Below are positions 53,003-61,928 of a DNA stretch of 64,000 nucleotides, piece by piece. The translations under genes were made by a program, and so were the position numbers. The stretch's first letter is position 1, and every line of letters starts with the position of its first letter. Origin of the DNA: Streptomyces taklimakanensis (GTDB lineage Bacteria > Actinomycetota > Actinomycetes > Streptomycetales > Streptomycetaceae); NCBI RefSeq assembly GCF_009709575.1, contig NZ_WIXO01000001.1:3350001-3414000 (forward strand), written 5' to 3'. Below the pieces are notes generated by a model. That model was not told the origin of the DNA. It was given only the letters and a program-made list of their open reading frames with translations, and ran no database searches.

Positions 53003-54748
53003 GTGACTGCCCGCGCCTCCCGTGCCACCGACCGGATCACCGACCGGATCACCGACCGGATCACCGTCCGCGCCGCCGTGCGCGCGGCCCTGGTGTGGGC
53101 GGTACTCGCCCTGCCCGTGGTGCTCGGCGACCGCTACGGCCGCACGGATCCGGTGGAGTGGTGGTGGACGGTGAGCGGAATCGCGGTGCTGGCCCTGGCG
53201 GTGTTTCTGGCCCGCACCCGGCCGGTACTGGGGTGGCTGTCGGCGGCGGGGCTGTCGTTGGTCGCCTCCCCAGGGCTGTTCAGCATCTCCTACGGGGCCG
53301 CGCAGGCTTTCCTCGCCTACGTCCTGGGGCGCCGTGCGGCGCGGACACGACCGGCGCTGCACGCCTTCGCCGCCGTTGCCGTGGTGGGCACGGCCCTCAC
53401 TCCGCTGCGCGCCGCGGATCCGGTCATGGTGTGGCTCGTCCTCGTCGGAACCCTGCTGTTCGGCACCGTCTTCCCCTGGCTGGCGGGCCGTCACCGCCGG
53501 CAGGACCGCGCCCTGGTGCGGGCCCTGGTGGAACGCGCCGAGCACCTGGAGCGCGAGCGGACGATGGTCGCCGACCGGGCCCGGCTGCGCGAACGAGCCC
53601 GGATCGCCGAGGACATGCACGACGCGCTCGGCCACGAGCTCAGCCTGATCGCACTGCGCGTCGGTGCGCTTCAGATGGCCCCCGGGCTGGCGGAGGAGCA
53701 TCGGAAGGCGGCGGGGGAGGTGCGAGCGGCCGCGTCCGCCGCGACCGATCGACTGCGCGAGATCATCGGCGTCCTACGGGACACCGACTCCTTCGGCGAC
53801 GGCCCGCCGGCCCCGCTGGCGCCCGTCGGGGAGACGGTCACCGCCCTGCTGGAGCGGGCGGCCGACTCCGGAATGGCGGTGCGCCTGGAGGGGGCTGCCG
53901 GGGGGCTGCCGGAGCCGGTGGAGCGCGCCGCCCACCGGGTGGTGCAGGAGGCGCTGACCAACGCGGCCAGACACGCTCCCGGGGCCGCCGTCACCGTCAC
54001 CGTGGGGCGCGACCCCCACGCCGCGCTGGTGACCGTCGTCAACGGGCCACCGGTGACGGCCCGCGGCGACGGCCGCCCTCCGGCACCGGGTACGGCGGGC
54101 GCACAGGGCGCGGCGAGTGGTGCCGAACCCGTCCCCGACGGAAGCGGCCGAGCGGGAGACAGCCGAGTGGGAGGCAGCAGCGGCAGCGGGCTGGCCGCGC
54201 TGCGGGAACGGGTGCGGCTGGTCGGCGGGGAGTTCTCCTCGGGCGCGCTCCCCGACGGCGGCTTCCGGGTGTCGGCCCGACTGCCGTACGCGGGAGCGGC
54301 CCGTGCGGCCGCGGTCGGCCCACACCCGTACGACCCGGGGAGCGAACTCGACATCGCCGCCCTGCGCCTCGCTCAGCAGCAGAGGGCCGGCCGTCGATGG
54401 GTCCTGACGGCTTCCGCCGTCGCCGGTGGGGCCGCCGTCGCCGTGGTGGCGGCCGTCCTCGGCTGGTACGCCCACACCACCACCCACTCCGTGCTGCCAC
54501 GCGAGACCTACGAGCGCCTGCGGGTCGGTGACGCGGCGACCGAGGTCGGACGACGGATGCCCGACCGCGCCGTCACCGACCCGCCCACCGACCGGGCGCC
54601 CGCCCCGCCGCCCGGGGCCCGCTGCGAGTACTACCGCACCGACGGCGAACTGTTCATCAGCGTGGCCACCTACCGGCTGTGCTTCGCGGACGGACGTCTG
54701 GTCGAGAAGATCGTCGTCCCCGCCGTGGGGAGTGGAGGGCAGCCATGA
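53003..54748 (+). CDS. NarL-type histidine kinase with C-terminal extracytoplasmic domain
   Basis: A 581-residue kinase. About five membrane helices (residues 30-165) precede a coiled coil and the HisKA_3 site ARIAEDMHDALGHELSLI (His206). HATPase boxes: QEALTNAARHAPG and GSGLAALRERVRLVGGEF, split by a Gly/Pro-rich insertion. Unusually, a further helix (VAGGAAVAVVAAVLGWY) is followed by a ~75-residue domain (YERLRVGDAATEVGRRM, CEYYR, YRLCFADGRLVEKIVV) that resembles SmpA/BamE folds and would lie outside. TAGCGT (52990-52995) stands 7 nt before the GTG. Three DRIT repeats occur at residues 10-21. Confidence 0.85.
   Translation: MTARASRATDRITDRITDRITVRAAVRAALVWAVLALPVVLGDRYGRTDPVEWWWTVSGIAVLALAVFLARTRPVLGWLSAAGLSLVASPGLFSISYGAAQAFLAYVLGRRAARTRPALHAFAAVAVVGTALTPLRAADPVMVWLVLVGTLLFGTVFPWLAGRHRRQDRALVRALVERAEHLERERTMVADRARLRERARIAEDMHDALGHELSLIALRVGALQMAPGLAEEHRKAAGEVRAAASAATDRLREIIGVLRDTDSFGDGPPAPLAPVGETVTALLERAADSGMAVRLEGAAGGLPEPVERAAHRVVQEALTNAARHAPGAAVTVTVGRDPHAALVTVVNGPPVTARGDGRPPAPGTAGAQGAASGAEPVPDGSGRAGDSRVGGSSGSGLAALRERVRLVGGEFSSGALPDGGFRVSARLPYAGAARAAAVGPHPYDPGSELDIAALRLAQQQRAGRRWVLTASAVAGGAAVAVVAAVLGWYAHTTTHSVLPRETYERLRVGDAATEVGRRMPDRAVTDPPTDRAPAPPPGARCEYYRTDGELFISVATYRLCFADGRLVEKIVVPAVGSGGQP
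53030..53065. repeat. three tandem 12-bp repeats within the kinase gene
   Basis: gaccggatcacc occurs three times in frame, encoding DRIT-DRIT-DRIT in the cytosolic N-terminus. Period 12 keeps the frame, so copy changes would be tolerated. Confidence 0.9.
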
Positions 54749-54848
54749 GGAGCGGAAGGGCGGGGCCGGGGACGACGAGGGCGGGAATTCCGGAAGCGAA
54801 CGGAAGGAGCCGCGGTGGCACGGAACACCGCGGAGGAAGGTGGTCCGG

Positions 54849-55496
54849 GTGATCCGCGTGCTGTTGGCCGACGACGAGGCGATGATCCGCGCCGGAGTAC
54901 GGGCCATTCTCTCCACCGACCCCGGAATCGAGGTCGTCGCGGAGGCCGGGGACGGTCGGGAGGCCGTCGAGCTGGCCCGTGCCCATCGACCGGACGTGGC
55001 CCTGTTGGACATTCGCATGCCCCGCCTGGACGGGCTGGCCGCCGGAGAGCAGATCACCCGGTCCGTACCGGGCACCGCCGTCGTCATCCTCACCACGTTC
55101 TCCGAGGACACCTACATCTCCCGTGCGTTGGGTGGTGGGGCCGGCGGATTCCTGTTGAAGTCCGGTGACCCGCACGAACTGCTCTCCGGGGTACGGGCGG
55201 TGGCCGAGGGGGGCGCGTTCCTCTCCCCGAAGGTCGCCCGACACGTCATCAGCGAACTCGGGGCCCGGCGCCTGGCGCGCGGTGCCGCCGCCCGTGCGCG
55301 CACCGACGCGCTCACCGTCCGCGAACGCGAGGTCCTCGCCCTGATCGGCGCCGGCCTCTCCAACGCGGAGATCGCTCGGCGCCTCCACATCACCGAGGGC
55401 ACGGTGAAGGGCCATGTGAGCGCCATCCTGAACGGGTTGGAGGTGGCCAACCGGGTCCAAGCGGCGATCACCGCCTACGAGGCCGGGCTGGTGTAG
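54849..55496 (+). CDS. NarL/LuxR-type response regulator
   Basis: A 215-residue regulator paired with the preceding kinase. The receiver has LLADDEAM, Asp in ALLDIRMPRLDG (about residue 53), Thr in ILTTFSED and Lys in FLLKSGDP; the LuxR HTH reads LTVREREVLALIGAGLSNAE and VKGHVSAILNGLEV. GTG at 54849 with GGAGG ~12 nt upstream is preferred over the GTG at 54840. Its 3' end overlaps the PAP2 gene tail to tail by 22 nt. Confidence 0.9.
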   Translation: MIRVLLADDEAMIRAGVRAILSTDPGIEVVAEAGDGREAVELARAHRPDVALLDIRMPRLDGLAAGEQITRSVPGTAVVILTTFSEDTYISRALGGGAGGFLLKSGDPHELLSGVRAVAEGGAFLSPKVARHVISELGARRLARGAAARARTDALTVREREVLALIGAGLSNAEIARRLHITEGTVKGHVSAILNGLEVANRVQAAITAYEAGLV

Positions 55497-56092
55497 TCCG
55501 TCCGAGCCCGCACTCGGGCCGTCAACGCGGCCGCCGGTCGTCCGGCCGCCCATGCCACCAGCATCACCACGGTCACGCCCAGCGCCATGCCCGCGGCCAC
55601 GTCGTGCGGGTAGTGCACTCCGACGAAGACCCGGGAGAACGCCGTCAGCACCGCCAGCGGCAACACCACCCAGGCGGCCGCCCGCCAGACGAGCACGACG
55701 GCCACCGCCGTGGCGGCGGCGATGGTGGCGTGGTTGCTGGGGAAGGACCAGTCGCCCGGCTCCGGACAGGGCGCGATCGGTGTCGCCGCTCCCGCCACGG
55801 CCCGACACGGTCTCTCCTCGCGCACGGCCAACTTGACCGTCTCGCTGATGCCGTACGCCACCGCCACCGCGGGCAGACCCAACAACGCGAGCGCCAGCAT
55901 TCGGGGCTCGGCCCGTCGCAACCGCCAGCACGCCACCGCCAACAACGCGAGGAGGACCAACACCCCGCCCTCGGTGCCGTACTCGGCCAGCCTGTGCACC
56001 CAACCGGGAGTGTCGTGCGCGAAGTCGGTGACGTCCCGGTAGAGGCCGCCGGAAGGCGCGTCGCCGGAGACGTACTGAAGATCACTGCTCAT
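55475..56092 (-). CDS. PAP2-family membrane phosphatase
   Basis: A 205-residue membrane phosphatase with about five helices and the three acid-phosphatase motifs: KLAVREERPC, PSNH in WSFPSNHATIA, and SRVFVGVHYPHD. Such enzymes act on undecaprenyl pyrophosphate or other lipid phosphates at the outer face. TACCGT (56099-56104, this strand) stands 6 nt before the ATG, so it is probably leaderless. An 18-bp palindrome lies 58 nt upstream. Position beside a two-component pair suggests shared control. Confidence 0.9.
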   Translation of the reverse strand: MSSDLQYVSGDAPSGGLYRDVTDFAHDTPGWVHRLAEYGTEGGVLVLLALLAVACWRLRRAEPRMLALALLGLPAVAVAYGISETVKLAVREERPCRAVAGAATPIAPCPEPGDWSFPSNHATIAAATAVAVVLVWRAAAWVVLPLAVLTAFSRVFVGVHYPHDVAAGMALGVTVVMLVAWAAGRPAAALTARVRARTDYTSPAS

Positions 56093-56149
56093 GCGTGAAC
56101 GGTACGGAAAGCGACCGGAGGGTCACACCTGGCGACCGTCGGGTTCGAC

Positions 56150-56167
56150 CCCTGACGATCGTCAGGG
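56150..56167. promoter_or_regulatory. 18-bp perfect palindrome, probable operator
   Basis: ccctgacga/tcgtcaggg is perfectly self-complementary and lies between the divergent PAP2 gene and the 286-residue membrane protein gene, upstream of both promoters. A local AT-rich stretch (catcataaaagttgacc, 56182-56198) follows it. Confidence 0.5.
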
Positions 56168-56254
56168 CGAAGTAAGGCCGCTCATCATAAAAGTTGACCT
56201 CCTGTGCGGCGAGTGAGGCCGTCCGGGGGACGTGATGTCTCGTAAGGTTTGCGC

Positions 56255-57115
56255 GTGGGATCTCTGCGCAATCCGGTTGGGCCTCTTCCCTCCTCCATCT
56301 ACTGGCGGAGAAGGGCGGTCGTGCTTGCGCTCCTGGTGTCCCTGGCGCTGCTCGTCGCATGGGCCGTCGGGTCCGGGGGCTCCGACGACGAGAACAGGAG
56401 CGACCAGGGTGGGAAACAGGGCGACGACCGGGCCGTCAGCTCCATCACCCCCGGTCCCTCCTCCACCGAGTCCCTGATCGGCGAACGCCCCGGCGGACGT
56501 GACGAGACGGGCGGCGGTTCGGGCGGTCCGGGGGGTTCGGGAGATTCCGGAAGCGACGGCACCGGCGACGGCGACGGCGAGGGCGCCGAAGGGACCGGCG
56601 GCACGGAAGGCTCCGACGCCGACGGCCCCCAAGGAGGCCCCGGTACGGGAGGCGGCGGTGCGGGCGCCGGTGCGCCGGGCGGCGCCGAAGCCGTTCCCGC
56701 GGGCTCGTCCCTCCCCGAGTGCCGCCCCGACTCGGTGGAGGTGACGCTGAGCGGCACCGAGAACCGCTACGCGCCGGGAGAGAAACCGACCTTCCACCTG
56801 ACGGTGCGCAACGGGGGCGACAGCGACTGCAAGGTCGACCTCGGCAGCGACGCCGTCGTCTTCACCATCACCGAGGCCGGAGACGGCGACGAGAAGGTCT
56901 GGACGTCCGAGCACTGCCCCAAGGGCGCCCGCTCCGCGTTCTACAGGGTCCCCGCCGACGGGACGGCCGTCCGCACCCTGGAGTGGGACAGGCGCCACAG
57001 CACCCCCGAGTGCGGCACGCCTGGCGACCGGGCCGATGTGGGCACCTACCTGGTCGAGGCGGAGGTGGCGGGCCTGGACAAGATGCGCGTCTCCTTCGTC
57101 CTCACCAAGGACTGA
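56255..57115 (+). CDS. anchored extracytoplasmic protein with Gly/Asp-rich stalk
   Basis: A 286-residue protein: the start GSLRNPVGPLPSSIYWRRR, one membrane helix (AVVLALLVSLALLVAWAV, about residues 21-38), a ~110-residue Gly/Ser/Asp/Glu stalk, then a folded ~130-residue domain with four Cys (LPECRPDS, GDSDCKVDLG, SEHCPKGA, TPECGTPG), probably two disulfides, resembling an Ig-like beta domain. GTG at 56255 has AAGG upstream; TTG at 56249 would add two residues. Function unknown; Streptomyces-conserved by the N-terminal motif. Confidence 0.75.
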   Translation: MGSLRNPVGPLPSSIYWRRRAVVLALLVSLALLVAWAVGSGGSDDENRSDQGGKQGDDRAVSSITPGPSSTESLIGERPGGRDETGGGSGGPGGSGDSGSDGTGDGDGEGAEGTGGTEGSDADGPQGGPGTGGGGAGAGAPGGAEAVPAGSSLPECRPDSVEVTLSGTENRYAPGEKPTFHLTVRNGGDSDCKVDLGSDAVVFTITEAGDGDEKVWTSEHCPKGARSAFYRVPADGTAVRTLEWDRRHSTPECGTPGDRADVGTYLVEAEVAGLDKMRVSFVLTKD

Positions 57116-57355
57116 GCGGGGCGGCGGCCCGGGAGAAGCCGGCGGAACGCGGCGGGGGAGGAGCGTGGGGGCCGGACGCGGACGCCGTGCCTCCGCTCCT
57201 GCCCGAACCGTCGACCGCTCCGAACCCCCCGCGCCCTCGTGCGCCGTGGCGGGTGCGCGCCCCGCGGAAGGGAGCCCGACGGGTCGACGACGGGCGGGTG
57301 GACGGTCCGGCGCCGGCGAGGGGGTGCCGAACGGACTCGGGGCGAACACGCCGTG

Positions 57356-58456
57356 TCAGACGTACCGCTCCAGGATCGACGACTCCGCCAGCCGCGACAG
57401 CCCTTCGCGCACCGACCTGGCCCGCGCCTCGCCCACACCGTCGACGGTCTGCAGGTCGTCCACGCTCGCGGCCAACAGCTTCTGCAGCCCGCCGAAGTGC
57501 TCGACCAGCCGCTCGATCACGGCGTTCGGCAGCCTCGGCACCTTCGCCAGCAGCCGGTAGCCGCGCGGCGAGACCGCCGAGTCCAACGTCTCGGGCGAGC
57601 CGCTGTACCCCAGGGCCTTGGCCACCGTGGGCAGTTCGAGGAGCTCGGTGTGGGTCAGCCTGTCCAGTTCGGCCAGTGCCTCGGCCACCGTACGGGACCG
57701 CTTGGCCGTCGGCTCGGGCACGTAGTCGCGGGCGACCAGCTCGCGTTCGGGCTCCACACCCGCGATCAGCTCGTCGAGCTGGAGGGAGAGCAGCCGACCG
57801 TCCGTGCCCAACTCCACCACGTACTCGGCGATCTCCGTGGCGATCCGCCGCACCATCTCCAACCGCTGCGAGACGGCGGAGACGTCGCGGACGGTCACCA
57901 AGTCCTCGATCTCCAGCGCGGAGAGCGTGCCCGCCACCTCGTCCAGACGCAGTTTGTACCGCTCCAGCGTGGCCAGCGCCTGGTTGGCCCGGGACAGGAT
58001 CGCCGCCGAGTCCTCCAACACCCGCCGCTGGCCGTCGACGTACAGGGCGATCAACCGCATGGACTGGCTCACCGACACCACCGGGAAGCCGGTCTGGATG
58101 GACACCCGTTGCGCGGTGCGGTGCCGGGTGCCCGTCTCCTCCGTGGGGATCGAGGCGTCCGGAACGAGCTGCACGCCCGCCCGCACGATCTTGGTGATGT
58201 CCTTGTCGAGGATGAGCGCGCCGTCCAGCTTGCACAGCTCGCGCAGCCGCGTCGCGCTGAACTCCACGTCCAGCACGAATCCCCCGGAGCACAGGGCCTC
58301 GACGGTCTTGTCCATGCCCAGGACGATGAGTCCGCCGGTGTTCCCCCGCAGAACGCGCTCCAGGCCGTCGCGCAGGGCGGTGCCCGGCGCGACCGCGCTC
58401 AGCGAGGCGCGCAACAGGCCATCGGCGCCGGTTGCTGCCCGGTCGTTGGCTGCCAC
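57356..58456 (-). CDS. disA: diadenylate cyclase DisA, DNA-integrity scanning protein
   Basis: A 366-residue enzyme that makes c-di-AMP from two ATP and pauses at branched DNA. Catalytic motifs LDGALILD (DGA at about 78-80) and GTRHRTA (109-115) are intact. A helical linker and a C-terminal HhH DNA-binding domain ([20 protein letters not shown]) follow. GTG at 58456 has GAAGGAG 4 nt upstream, clearly better than the ATG at 58501. TAGACT at 58502-58507 (this strand) may be its promoter. It follows radA by 60 nt; disA-radA adjacency is broadly conserved. Confidence 0.97.
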   Translation of the reverse strand: MAANDRAATGADGLLRASLSAVAPGTALRDGLERVLRGNTGGLIVLGMDKTVEALCSGGFVLDVEFSATRLRELCKLDGALILDKDITKIVRAGVQLVPDASIPTEETGTRHRTAQRVSIQTGFPVVSVSQSMRLIALYVDGQRRVLEDSAAILSRANQALATLERYKLRLDEVAGTLSALEIEDLVTVRDVSAVSQRLEMVRRIATEIAEYVVELGTDGRLLSLQLDELIAGVEPERELVARDYVPEPTAKRSRTVAEALAELDRLTHTELLELPTVAKALGYSGSPETLDSAVSPRGYRLLAKVPRLPNAVIERLVEHFGGLQKLLAASVDDLQTVDGVGEARARSVREGLSRLAESSILERYV

Positions 58457-58516
58457 GGCACTCCTTCGGGTCGTGCGTACGTACGGGCGAGACCTGGGCA
58501 AAGTCTACCGGCGGCG

Positions 58517-59926
58517 CTAACCCTCGTGCGGCGTGCTCCGCGTGCCCCGGGCGGGCCGGGTGGGCAACACCCGCAGCGCCTCACCGACGTCGGCGACCTC
58601 CAACACTCGCATCCCCTCCGGGATCTTCCCCGGATCGGCGGGCACCAGCGCGTGGGTGAAGCCCAGCCGCGCCGCCTCCGCGAGCCGCCGCTGCACCCCC
58701 GTCACCCGCCTGACCTCGCCCGCCAGACCGACCTCGCCGATGGCCACCAGGTTCTTCGGCAGCGGGGTGTCACTGGCGGCGCTGGCCAGCGCGAGCGCCA
58801 TGGCCAGATCCGCGGCGGGCTCCGACAGGCGCACCCCGCCGACCGTGGCGGTGTAGACGTCCCGCTTGCCCAGGGCGCTGATCCGACCGCGCTGCTCCAG
58901 CACGGCCAGCATCATCGACACCCGTGACGTCTCCAGGCCGGACGTGGTGCGCCTGGGGGAGGGGATCTGGGAGTCCACCGTCAGCGACTGCACCTCGGCC
59001 ACCAGCGGGCGGCGGCCCTCCAGCGTGACGGTCAGACAGGTGCCGGGCACCGGCTCGGCCCGGCGGGTGAGGAACAGGCCGGACGGGTCGGCCAGACCGG
59101 TGATGCCCTCGTCGTGCAGTTCGAAGCACCCGACCTCGTCCGTCGTGCCGTAGCGGTTCTTCACGCCGCGCACCAGACGCAGCCGGGCGTGCCGATCGCC
59201 CTCGAAGTGCAGCACCACGTCCACCAGGTGCTCCAGCAGGCGGGGCCCCGCGATGGCGCCGTCCTTGGTGACGTGACCCACCAGGAGCGTGGACATCCCA
59301 CGCTCCTTGGAGGCCCGGATCAGCGCCCCGGCGACCTCCCGCACCTGCGCCATGCCACCGGGGGCTCCGTCGATCTCGGGAGAGGCCACCGTCTGCACCG
59401 AGTCCAGGACGAGCAGCGAGGGCTTCACCTCGTCCAGATGCCCCAGGACGGCGGACAGGTCCGTCTCGGCGGCGAGGTACAGGTGGTCGTCGATCGCGCC
59501 GATCCGGTCCGCCCGCAGCCGGACCTGCCCGGCCGACTCCTCGCCCGTGACGTAGAGGGTGCGGTGGTCGGGATCGGCCGCCTTGGCCGCCACGTCCAGC
59601 AGGAGCGTCGACTTGCCCACGCCCGGCTCGCCCGCCAGCAGCACCACGGCGCCGGGCACCAGGCCACCGCCCAGCACCCTGTCCAGTTCGGGAACGCCCG
59701 TGCCGCGCGCGGTGGCCACCTGCCCGTCCACCTGGCCGATGGGCAGGGCGGGGGACGAGACCCGGCCGGGCGCGGTGGTGCGGACGGCCGGGGTCCCGCC
59801 CACTTCCTCGACGGTGCCCCAGGCGTGGCACTCCGGACAGCGGCCCAGCCACTTGACCGTGGCGTAGCCGCACTCGGTGCAGCGGTAGGAGGGGCGGTCC
59901 TTCACGGACGACTTGCGGGCAGCCAT
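58517..59926 (-). CDS. radA: DNA repair protein RadA (Sms)
   Basis: A 469-residue recombination ATPase that extends D-loops with RecA. The N-terminal C4 zinc finger has C16, C19, C30 and C33; Walker A GEPGVGKST is at about 104; the RadA-specific KNRYGTTDE motif at about 265 and the Lon-like C-terminal domain (LPKNLVAIGEVGLAGEVRRV) are present. ATG at 59926 follows TACCGT (59934-59939, this strand) by 7 nt, so it may be leaderless; the longer ORF to 60286 is not coding-like. Confidence 0.96.
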   Translation of the reverse strand: MAARKSSVKDRPSYRCTECGYATVKWLGRCPECHAWGTVEEVGGTPAVRTTAPGRVSSPALPIGQVDGQVATARGTGVPELDRVLGGGLVPGAVVLLAGEPGVGKSTLLLDVAAKAADPDHRTLYVTGEESAGQVRLRADRIGAIDDHLYLAAETDLSAVLGHLDEVKPSLLVLDSVQTVASPEIDGAPGGMAQVREVAGALIRASKERGMSTLLVGHVTKDGAIAGPRLLEHLVDVVLHFEGDRHARLRLVRGVKNRYGTTDEVGCFELHDEGITGLADPSGLFLTRRAEPVPGTCLTVTLEGRRPLVAEVQSLTVDSQIPSPRRTTSGLETSRVSMMLAVLEQRGRISALGKRDVYTATVGGVRLSEPAADLAMALALASAASDTPLPKNLVAIGEVGLAGEVRRVTGVQRRLAEAARLGFTHALVPADPGKIPEGMRVLEVADVGEALRVLPTRPARGTRSTPHEG

Positions 59927-60224
59927 GAGCCTCACGGTAGCCGGAGCCGCTGACAGCGCGGGCGGCCCCGTCGGCGGGGCGGGTGGGAAGGACGGACCGA
60001 AGGACGGCCGGAGGGGCTGGCCGGAGGGGCGGGGAGACGGCACCCGCCCGGTGCGGGGCGGTCGCGGACAGCGCCCCCTCGGCCACTCCGAGCGCCTCCG
60101 GACAGCCTCCACACACCCGACACTGCGCGTTTGTGCGTTTTGCCGCAGATGGTCACCCGTACGGGTTAAACCCGCCCGAGCATCACCAGCGATGCCGGCC
60201 CTTCCGCCTACGGTCGGCTGGGTG

Positions 60225-61880
60225 ATGAGCACTCGGCGCGAGCACCCCACGCATACCACCGGCGCACACCGGGCGCACCGTGGCACGCACCGCGCCGCGG
60301 CACGCCCGCCGGTGCGTTTCGACCCGTATCTGGATCATCTGGACGGGCTCTACACCTACTGCCTGTCCGTCATGTGCGAGCACGACGCGGCGGTCACCGT
60401 CCTCGGCGATGCCCTGGCCGTGGCCGAACGGCAACGGCGCCGCGGCCGCACCCCGCCGGACACGGCGCTGCACCGCGCCTGGCTGTACGCGTTGGCCCGC
60501 TGGTCCTGCCTGCACCGCCTCACGGACGGCCGGGGGCGCCCCGAGCCGGCCGAGCTCCCCGGCCCCCTCGCCACCGAGCGCCGCCGCGAGCTGGCCGCGC
60601 TCGCCTGGCCCGAGGCCGCCGGCACCACCCCCGAGCAGCGCGAGGCCCTGGAGCTGGCCGTCCGCCACCACCTGCCGGTCCACGAGGTCGCCGCCGTGCT
60701 CGGTACGGATCACGACGGCACCGAGCTGCTGCTCTCCAGCGGCGCCTGCGAGGTGGAGCGCACCCGCACCGCGCTCGCCGTCGTCGACCGGGGCGGCTGC
60801 GCGGCCGTCGCCCGGCTCGCCGATGACCGGGGGGCCCTGCTGGGCAGCACGCTGCGCCGGGAACTGGTGCGGCACGTGGACGAGTGCCCCGAGTGCCGCC
60901 GCACCGCCGAGCGGGTCCTGGCGGGCGGCCCGTGGCCGGGCACCGCCCCCGTGGGCACCGGAGCGCTCGCCGTACTGCCCGTGCCACGCTCCGAGGTGGG
61001 CGCCGCGATGCTCGCCGCGCAGCGCGCGCGTTCCCGGCCCACGCCCCGCTTCGACCGGCGCGGCTTCCCCGTCGCCAACCGGGACCGGGCCGAGCGCTTC
61101 GACCGGCTGCGCAGCCGCGCGGTGACCACCACGGTCGTCGCCACCGTCGTGGCCGCCCCGGTACTGGCCCTGTGGGCCGCCTACCGCGGGGCGCCACCGG
61201 CCGACGGCGGTCCGGGCGGCATCACGGTCTCGGCGTCCGAGCGCAGGGATCCGAGCACGCCCCACGGTGGTTCCGACCGGGCCGAGCGCCGGGCCGGGGG
61301 GAACGCCGGCACCTCACGGGACGGGGCGAGCATCCGTGTCGACGTGGACGGCGCGGACGGCGCGGACAGGGGGGACGGAGCGGGAGCCCAGGGCGTGTTT
61401 CCGTCCGGCTCGCACCACCCGGCGCACGCCGGCGCGGACGGCCCGGGGGGGAGGCGGGACCGTGTGGGGCCGGGCCGGTTGACGGTCGAGGCCGCCCCGG
61501 CCGGGGACGTCACCCTCGTCACCCTCGTCGCCTCCGGTGGCGCTCCGGTCGACTGGTCGGCCTCGACCCGCGCCTCCTGGCTGCGGCTGAGCCGTTCGCA
61601 CGGGACGCTGCGGCCGGGCGAGTCGACCACGATCACCGTCTCCGTGGACCGCTCCCGGGAGCCGGCGGGCGCCTGGACGGCGCGGGTCGCCGTCGCCCCG
61701 GCGAAGGCCGTGATCACCCTCCACGGGAACGGCGGGGCGCACGCTCCCGCCGAACCGCGGCCGTCCGAGTCGCCGGAGGCGGAGCCTCCCGGGCCCCCCG
61801 CCGAGGAGCCGCCCGAACCCGCCGAGCCGCCGAACCCGTCGGGGACCACGCCGGCGGAACCGTCCGCGCCGCCGGACTGA
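60225..61880 (+). CDS. sigma-like/zinc-finger/TM/BACON fusion protein
   Basis: A 551-residue membrane protein. Residues 31-185 resemble an ECF sigma factor (RFDPYLDHLDGLYTYCLSVM then TPEQREALELAVRHHLPVHE as a region-4-like helix pair), but a DNA-contacting recognition helix is weak. Residues 213-226 hold HVDECPEC, the H-x3-C-x2-C of zinc-binding anti-sigma domains. A membrane helix (300-319) leads to a disordered segment and an extracytoplasmic BACON-like domain (about 425-510: VASGGAPVDWSASTRASWLRL), with a Pro/Glu tail. TACGGT (60209-60214) precedes GTG 60222 by 7 nt; ATG 60225 is the next codon. Confidence 0.8.
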   Translation: MSTRREHPTHTTGAHRAHRGTHRAAARPPVRFDPYLDHLDGLYTYCLSVMCEHDAAVTVLGDALAVAERQRRRGRTPPDTALHRAWLYALARWSCLHRLTDGRGRPEPAELPGPLATERRRELAALAWPEAAGTTPEQREALELAVRHHLPVHEVAAVLGTDHDGTELLLSSGACEVERTRTALAVVDRGGCAAVARLADDRGALLGSTLRRELVRHVDECPECRRTAERVLAGGPWPGTAPVGTGALAVLPVPRSEVGAAMLAAQRARSRPTPRFDRRGFPVANRDRAERFDRLRSRAVTTTVVATVVAAPVLALWAAYRGAPPADGGPGGITVSASERRDPSTPHGGSDRAERRAGGNAGTSRDGASIRVDVDGADGADRGDGAGAQGVFPSGSHHPAHAGADGPGGRRDRVGPGRLTVEAAPAGDVTLVTLVASGGAPVDWSASTRASWLRLSRSHGTLRPGESTTITVSVDRSREPAGAWTARVAVAPAKAVITLHGNGGAHAPAEPRPSESPEAEPPGPPAEEPPEPAEPPNPSGTTPAEPSAPPD

Positions 61881-61928
61881 CCGCCCCGCGGCCGGGACGG
61901 CCCGCCGCGATCGCCGCGATCGCCGCGA

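Noticed and set aside
56140..56152. tRNA T-arm-like gggttcgacccc
   Set aside because: No acceptor stem, D-arm or anticodon arm can be formed around it.
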